This document shows positions 42,372 through 45,617 of a stretch of DNA of 45,617 nucleotides, in pieces. The position numbers and the translations under genes were made by a program. Within the stretch, counting starts at the first letter, position 1. Each line of letters begins with the position of its first letter. The notes beneath the pieces were generated by a model. It did not search any database. It had not been told where the DNA came from and worked only from the letters and a program-made list of their open reading frames with translations. Source of the DNA: Comamonadaceae bacterium (GTDB lineage Bacteria; Pseudomonadota; Gammaproteobacteria; Burkholderiales; Burkholderiaceae_C); contig CANFLX010000019.1 in the NCBI GenBank assembly GCA_947447985.1, positions 1 to 45,617 of the forward strand, given 5' to 3'.

Positions 42372-44480
42372 TCAAAAGCGGTAATTCACCGACAGAAAAA
42401 CAGACCGGGGGTCGGACGGATAGTAGTAATAACTGTCCATGCCCATGCCCTTGGGCAATGAAACAAAAGCATAGCCACCATAAGTGGCATAGGTCGCCCC
42501 AGTCAGATTTTTCACCGTCACCTTGGTATCGATTTGCCCAACCGTATGCGCCCAAAAGACATCCAAGGTGGTGTACGCCGGCATCGTTTCCAATGCTGCC
42601 AAAACACTGGGCGATGCGTCGTAATTCTGCTGTGACACATGGACCAACTGCGTACCTATACTGGAGCCCGCACCCAGAATGTGCGTCCAACCTAAGCGGT
42701 AAATCGCACTCGGAACCATGCCCAGGGTTTGCCCCGCGTAGGCCCCTGCCAAGTATTCAGCACGTTGCAGGCGAACTCCCGCACTTACGCGACTTTGTCG
42801 CGTGGGCTGTGTCGTCCAGTTGGCGGTGACGCTGGATCTGAAAATATCGTCCGTTGAATTGGTGTTGTGAAACAGCGAAGGTATGTAGCGAATTTCATCT
42901 TGGGTCACTGACTGACTCAGTATCACGCTGAACTGCTGCATCACATCCTTGTGATCAAAACCCAACTCGTACGCCCTGGTAATCTGGGGGCGCAATTCAC
43001 CCGCGAAGACACGATTGGAATCCACGTCATTTCCCCAATACTCGTCGGTATTGGCAAACCGGTAGGACTGGTTGATGCGCAAGTAAGTGCGGCTGGACTG
43101 GTCGAACTTCACGTTCAGTGCAAGCTCATAGGCGTTGGCACCAAAAGTGGCAGAAGCGGTCTTTAATGCTCCTACTGTTTTATTCAGGTCCGAGCTGTCA
43201 AAGCTTTGCACTTGCCGACGGGCGCCGACACTCCAATCGATGGCATTGCTCATGGGTATGCGCGACATCAGGTAAGCCGATTGGCTGCGCAATTGAACCG
43301 ACTGTAAATCGCTCAGAACATCGCCTTTGTACTCCCAGGGATTCGACCCTTGATTGGCAAGAATGAAAGCTTGGGCCAAGTCGCCATAGGATTGCGCACC
43401 CTGTTGACTGGCAATGGACATATCGTATCCATAGACCATCGAAATGCCATTACCGAACTCGGTTCGCATTTTGGGTGAAAAGTGATAATCGTCGCCGTCT
43501 AAGGTGCCCAGGCCTGGCCCGCTGACGAAGCCGGCGGCTAATGCGTCCTCGGTGTCGTAGTAGGGCTGTCGAAATACGTTGGACTTCTTAGCCATGGTCA
43601 AGTCCACATCCAATGTGGTCTGGGAGGACAAAGGCATCACCCCCCCAAGACGAACAGTGGACTGATCCACTCGGTTATCGGATCCCACGTTATTGAATTT
43701 CGCAGCCTGTTGGTCCCCTTCGCCCACTTTGCCCAGCACACCGCCAGAGAATCCGTTGGACTGCTGCGCCGCCATGAGCTCGGCAAAGAAATAAGCGCCA
43801 TCACCGACGAACTGCTTGACTTTGACAGACGCATTTTGGCTCTTCCCTTGGGAGTTTTCGCGCCAACCATCCGAATGTGTCGCTCCCGCTTGGAGGCTCA
43901 CAGAGAGGTCCTCGAACGTTCGCTCCATATTGAAGTCCATGAGCGTGGATGCAAACGATCCGAGCTGAACACCGGCCCGCGTCACATCCTCGACCTTCTT
44001 GTCCGTAAAGATATGAACTACGCCGCCACTGGCGCCCGCGCCATATTGAACACCCACGCCTACCGGTGCAATTTCGATCCTTTGGATGGACGAAAGAGGA
44101 ACCGCAGACCATGCGATGTCCGATGAATCGATGGGGTTGAGGGGGCGACCGTCAACAAGGACGAGGGTGTTCTGAGTTGCGGTTGCACCAAAACCACCCA
44201 AGTCAATCACCGCATTGAGGCCGAGTTGTCCGGGGGCGGCGCTTCGTACATTGACACCACCCAACATACGCAGCACATCGGGGAGGGACAATGCAGCGGA
44301 GTTTTGAATATCCGCTTTGGTAATCACCTGCACCGAAGTGGGAGCGGTGAACCATCGCTCTTCAAATCGGGAAGCAACAACGACAACGTCTTGCAAGGCG
44401 GATTGACTCCGCGCACTGGAACTCCAGAGCGCGCTCATCGCGAGCACTACAGCACTCGCCGCAAAAATACCAGTTTTCAT
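42372..44480 (-). CDS. btuB: TonB-dependent outer-membrane receptor (BtuB-like)
   Basis: A 702-aa receptor: signal peptide (about 1-25), a TonB box-like DVVVVASR at about 31-38, plug domain (about 45-165, with VLVDGRPLNPID) and a 22-strand barrel ending in Phe. The cobalamin riboswitch right upstream gives the substrate. The gene is visibly less GC-rich than the transporter genes, with many A/T-ended codons, so it may have been acquired or evolve faster. No clear AGGAG precedes ATG at 44480. Confidence 0.88.
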   Translation of the reverse strand: MKTGIFAASAVVLAMSALWSSSARSQSALQDVVVVASRFEERWFTAPTSVQVITKADIQNSAALSLPDVLRMLGGVNVRSAAPGQLGLNAVIDLGGFGATATQNTLVLVDGRPLNPIDSSDIAWSAVPLSSIQRIEIAPVGVGVQYGAGASGGVVHIFTDKKVEDVTRAGVQLGSFASTLMDFNMERTFEDLSVSLQAGATHSDGWRENSQGKSQNASVKVKQFVGDGAYFFAELMAAQQSNGFSGGVLGKVGEGDQQAAKFNNVGSDNRVDQSTVRLGGVMPLSSQTTLDVDLTMAKKSNVFRQPYYDTEDALAAGFVSGPGLGTLDGDDYHFSPKMRTEFGNGISMVYGYDMSIASQQGAQSYGDLAQAFILANQGSNPWEYKGDVLSDLQSVQLRSQSAYLMSRIPMSNAIDWSVGARRQVQSFDSSDLNKTVGALKTASATFGANAYELALNVKFDQSSRTYLRINQSYRFANTDEYWGNDVDSNRVFAGELRPQITRAYELGFDHKDVMQQFSVILSQSVTQDEIRYIPSLFHNTNSTDDIFRSSVTANWTTQPTRQSRVSAGVRLQRAEYLAGAYAGQTLGMVPSAIYRLGWTHILGAGSSIGTQLVHVSQQNYDASPSVLAALETMPAYTTLDVFWAHTVGQIDTKVTVKNLTGATYATYGGYAFVSLPKGMGMDSYYYYPSDPRSVFLSVNYRF

Positions 44481-44562
44481 AGGAAAAAGACCATCAATAA
44501 AACCCTCGCCGTCTTCCCCGACAGCGCATGGGCGTCACAGCTGCGCGCGAGCGCACAACCAC

Positions 44563-44783
44563 TTTGTTGGCCGGTATCCGGGCTGGTGGCACGACCCCCA
44601 CCGCCTTCCCAAGCGCTTGTTCAAGGCGCTCAGTGGCTGTGATGGGAGCGAAATCGGCGGGCGACTTGTCCACTTACCGTTGCGGGGGCAGCGCAGGTTA
44701 GGCCTTGTCGATCTGGTCGACGTAACCCTCCTGCTTCCCGTTGAACTGCACCGTGTGAACCACGCTGCGAGCACCAACGCTGT
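44563..44783 (-). promoter_or_regulatory. Cobalamin riboswitch
   Basis: On the minus strand: GGTGCTCGC near the 5' end, ACGGGAAGCAGG, the B12-box core GCTGCCCCCGCAACGGTAAG (about 44692-44673), CACTGAGCGCC...GGGAAGGCGG, and AGCCCGGATACCGGCC near the 3' end. These are the conserved blocks of cobalamin aptamers, in the right order. It ends about 80 nt before the receptor ATG; I did not resolve the expression platform, which could block translation or terminate. Confidence 0.93.
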
Positions 44784-44842
44784 GATTTTACGACCGCAGC
44801 ACTGTAAGAAAGGCGCTTGGCTGCGACCTACAATGTCGCGCT

Positions 44843-45094
44843 ATGCAGCCCCAGTCCCCGTCCGAGCAAATCGCCGAGCGCGTTGAGCGCCTGCTGGTGC
44901 GATACGAAGAACTTCAGCGCACCAATGCCCTGTTGAGCAGCCAGGTGCAGGCGCTCACCACTGAGCGCGACTCCTTCAAGTCGCGCCTGGGCGCTGCCCG
45001 CGCGCGCATCGATGCCCTGCTCGACCGCTTGCCCAAGCAGCCCGAGGCCGAGGCCGCAAGCACCGAATCTCCACCCACTCCCAGCGCACCATGA
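44843..45094 (+). CDS. ZapB-like coiled-coil protein (TIGR02449-like)
   Basis: An 83-aa protein with a coiled coil across about 8-62 (heptads of Leu, Val, Arg, Glu) and a Pro/Ser/Glu tail. In beta- and gammaproteobacteria such a small coiled-coil gene precedes zapA and is thought to help Z-ring assembly. A TACAAT -10-like box is 10 bp before the ATG. The stop overlaps zapA (ATGA). Role in division is inferred from context. Confidence 0.8.
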   Translation: MQPQSPSEQIAERVERLLVRYEELQRTNALLSSQVQALTTERDSFKSRLGAARARIDALLDRLPKQPEAEAASTESPPTPSAP

Positions 45095-45423
45095 AACAAC
45101 TCGACGTCCAGATCATGGGACAAAACTACCTGCTCGGCTGCCCCGACGGCGGGGAAGCCAAGCTGACCCAGGCGGTGCAACGCGTGGACGCCGCCATGTG
45201 CAAGATCCGCGATGCAGGCAAAGTGCGGGCGCGTGACCGTATTGCGGTGCTCGCGGCACTCAACCTGGCGTTTGAAGTGGCGGACGCACAACCCCAGCCC
45301 AGCAGCATTTCACTGGACGCCCTGCCCGCATTGACACTGGACCGCCGCCAGGAGGACAAAGTGCTGGAGCCCTTGATCAGCCGCCTGGACAAAGTCCTGG
45401 CCCGCGACGGCCTGCTGTTTTAA
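45091..45423 (+). CDS. zapA: Cell division protein ZapA
   Basis: A 110-aa protein that bundles FtsZ filaments at midcell. MKQLDVQIMGQNYLLGCPDG and RDRIAVLAALNLAFEV match the ZapA domain. Length fits. Overlaps the coiled-coil gene by 4 bp. The 6S RNA start follows, the conserved zapA-ssrS order. Confidence 0.93.
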   Translation: MKQLDVQIMGQNYLLGCPDGGEAKLTQAVQRVDAAMCKIRDAGKVRARDRIAVLAALNLAFEVADAQPQPSSISLDALPALTLDRRQEDKVLEPLISRLDKVLARDGLLF

Positions 45424-45468
45424 GCACTGCCGGGCCGGCGCCTATGGGCGCAGGCCTACAATCCGCAA

Positions 45469-45617
45469 GGTCTGCGGTGCTCGCCGGGCTTTATATTTCC
45501 TTGAACCTATGCTCTATGAGCCAGGGCTTGGAACATCGCCACCGCAAGCGTGACCGTCTCGCGTTAGACGGACCCAATGCGTGGCTGACCTTGCCCACCT
45601 GAACCCCGGTTCAGGAT
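45469..45617 (+). ncRNA. ssrS: 6S RNA, partial (runs off the window)
   Basis: RNA that sequesters sigma70 RNA polymerase. Position right after zapA, a TACAAT -10 at 45457-45462 and a CCTGAAC/GTTCAGG hairpin near the end fit 6S RNA. The 3' end lies beyond the window. By eye, no covariance check. Confidence 0.6.

Overview
The window comes from a betaproteobacterial chromosome, most likely Burkholderiales, family Comamonadaceae (Rhodoferax/Polaromonas-like). This rests on protein style, generally high GC, and housekeeping neighbourhoods (rplY-pth, coaD-rsmD, dapF-DUF484-xerC, rnpB beside cysK, a zapB-like gene-zapA-6S RNA). No transposase, integron, prophage or CRISPR array is visible.

Layout. 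(1) 1-11.7 kb is housekeeping: ribosomal protein L25, peptidyl-tRNA hydrolase, ferredoxin, coaD, rsmD, a GST, an RlmI-type methyltransferase, a VOC protein, xerC-DUF484-dapF, an MBL hydrolase overlapping a pseudouridine synthase, RNase P RNA (minus strand) and cysteine synthase. (2) 11.7-20.5 kb is an envelope-lipid block: ugd (UDP-glucuronate), a membrane Cys-cluster protein, a GT4 glycosyltransferase, a DUF962/Mpo1-like membrane protein, a probably membrane-tethered class III aminotransferase, phosphatidylserine decarboxylase, an LplT-like lysophospholipid flippase and a COG2908 metallophosphoesterase that resembles phospholipase PlcP more than LpxH. (3) 20.5-32 kb is a complete C-P lyase locus: phnN and a DUF1045 2H-phosphoesterase on the minus strand, divergent from phnGHIJKLM, phnCDE1E2 and a PhnZ-type HD oxygenase. 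A CX5R phosphatase follows on the minus strand. (4) 33-37 kb is ureide catabolism: puuE, a uraD-allC fusion and an M20 hydrolase. (5) 37-38.6 kb holds DUF1345, DUF1328 and a winged-helix gene preceded by a 29-bp palindrome. (6) 38.7-44.8 kb holds nnrD and a cobalamin uptake operon (TonB receptor, BtuF, BtuC, BtuD) behind a cobalamin riboswitch. (7) 44.8 kb to the end holds the zapB-like gene, zapA and the start of 6S RNA.

The main idea is that regions 2 and 3 together form one phosphate-scarcity island. PlcP-type lipases release diacylglycerol from phospholipids, and Agt-type GT4 enzymes glycosylate it. Here ugd could supply UDP-glucuronate for glucuronosyl-diacylglycerol, while the phn genes recover phosphate from phosphonates. 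By eye I find 11-bp-phased CTGTCAT-like heptamers (PHO-box architecture) upstream of plcP (strongest), phnC, ugd, the Cys-cluster gene, the Mpo1-like gene and, weakly, the glycosyltransferase. The functions of individual families are established knowledge. The joint regulon and the lipid product are inference.
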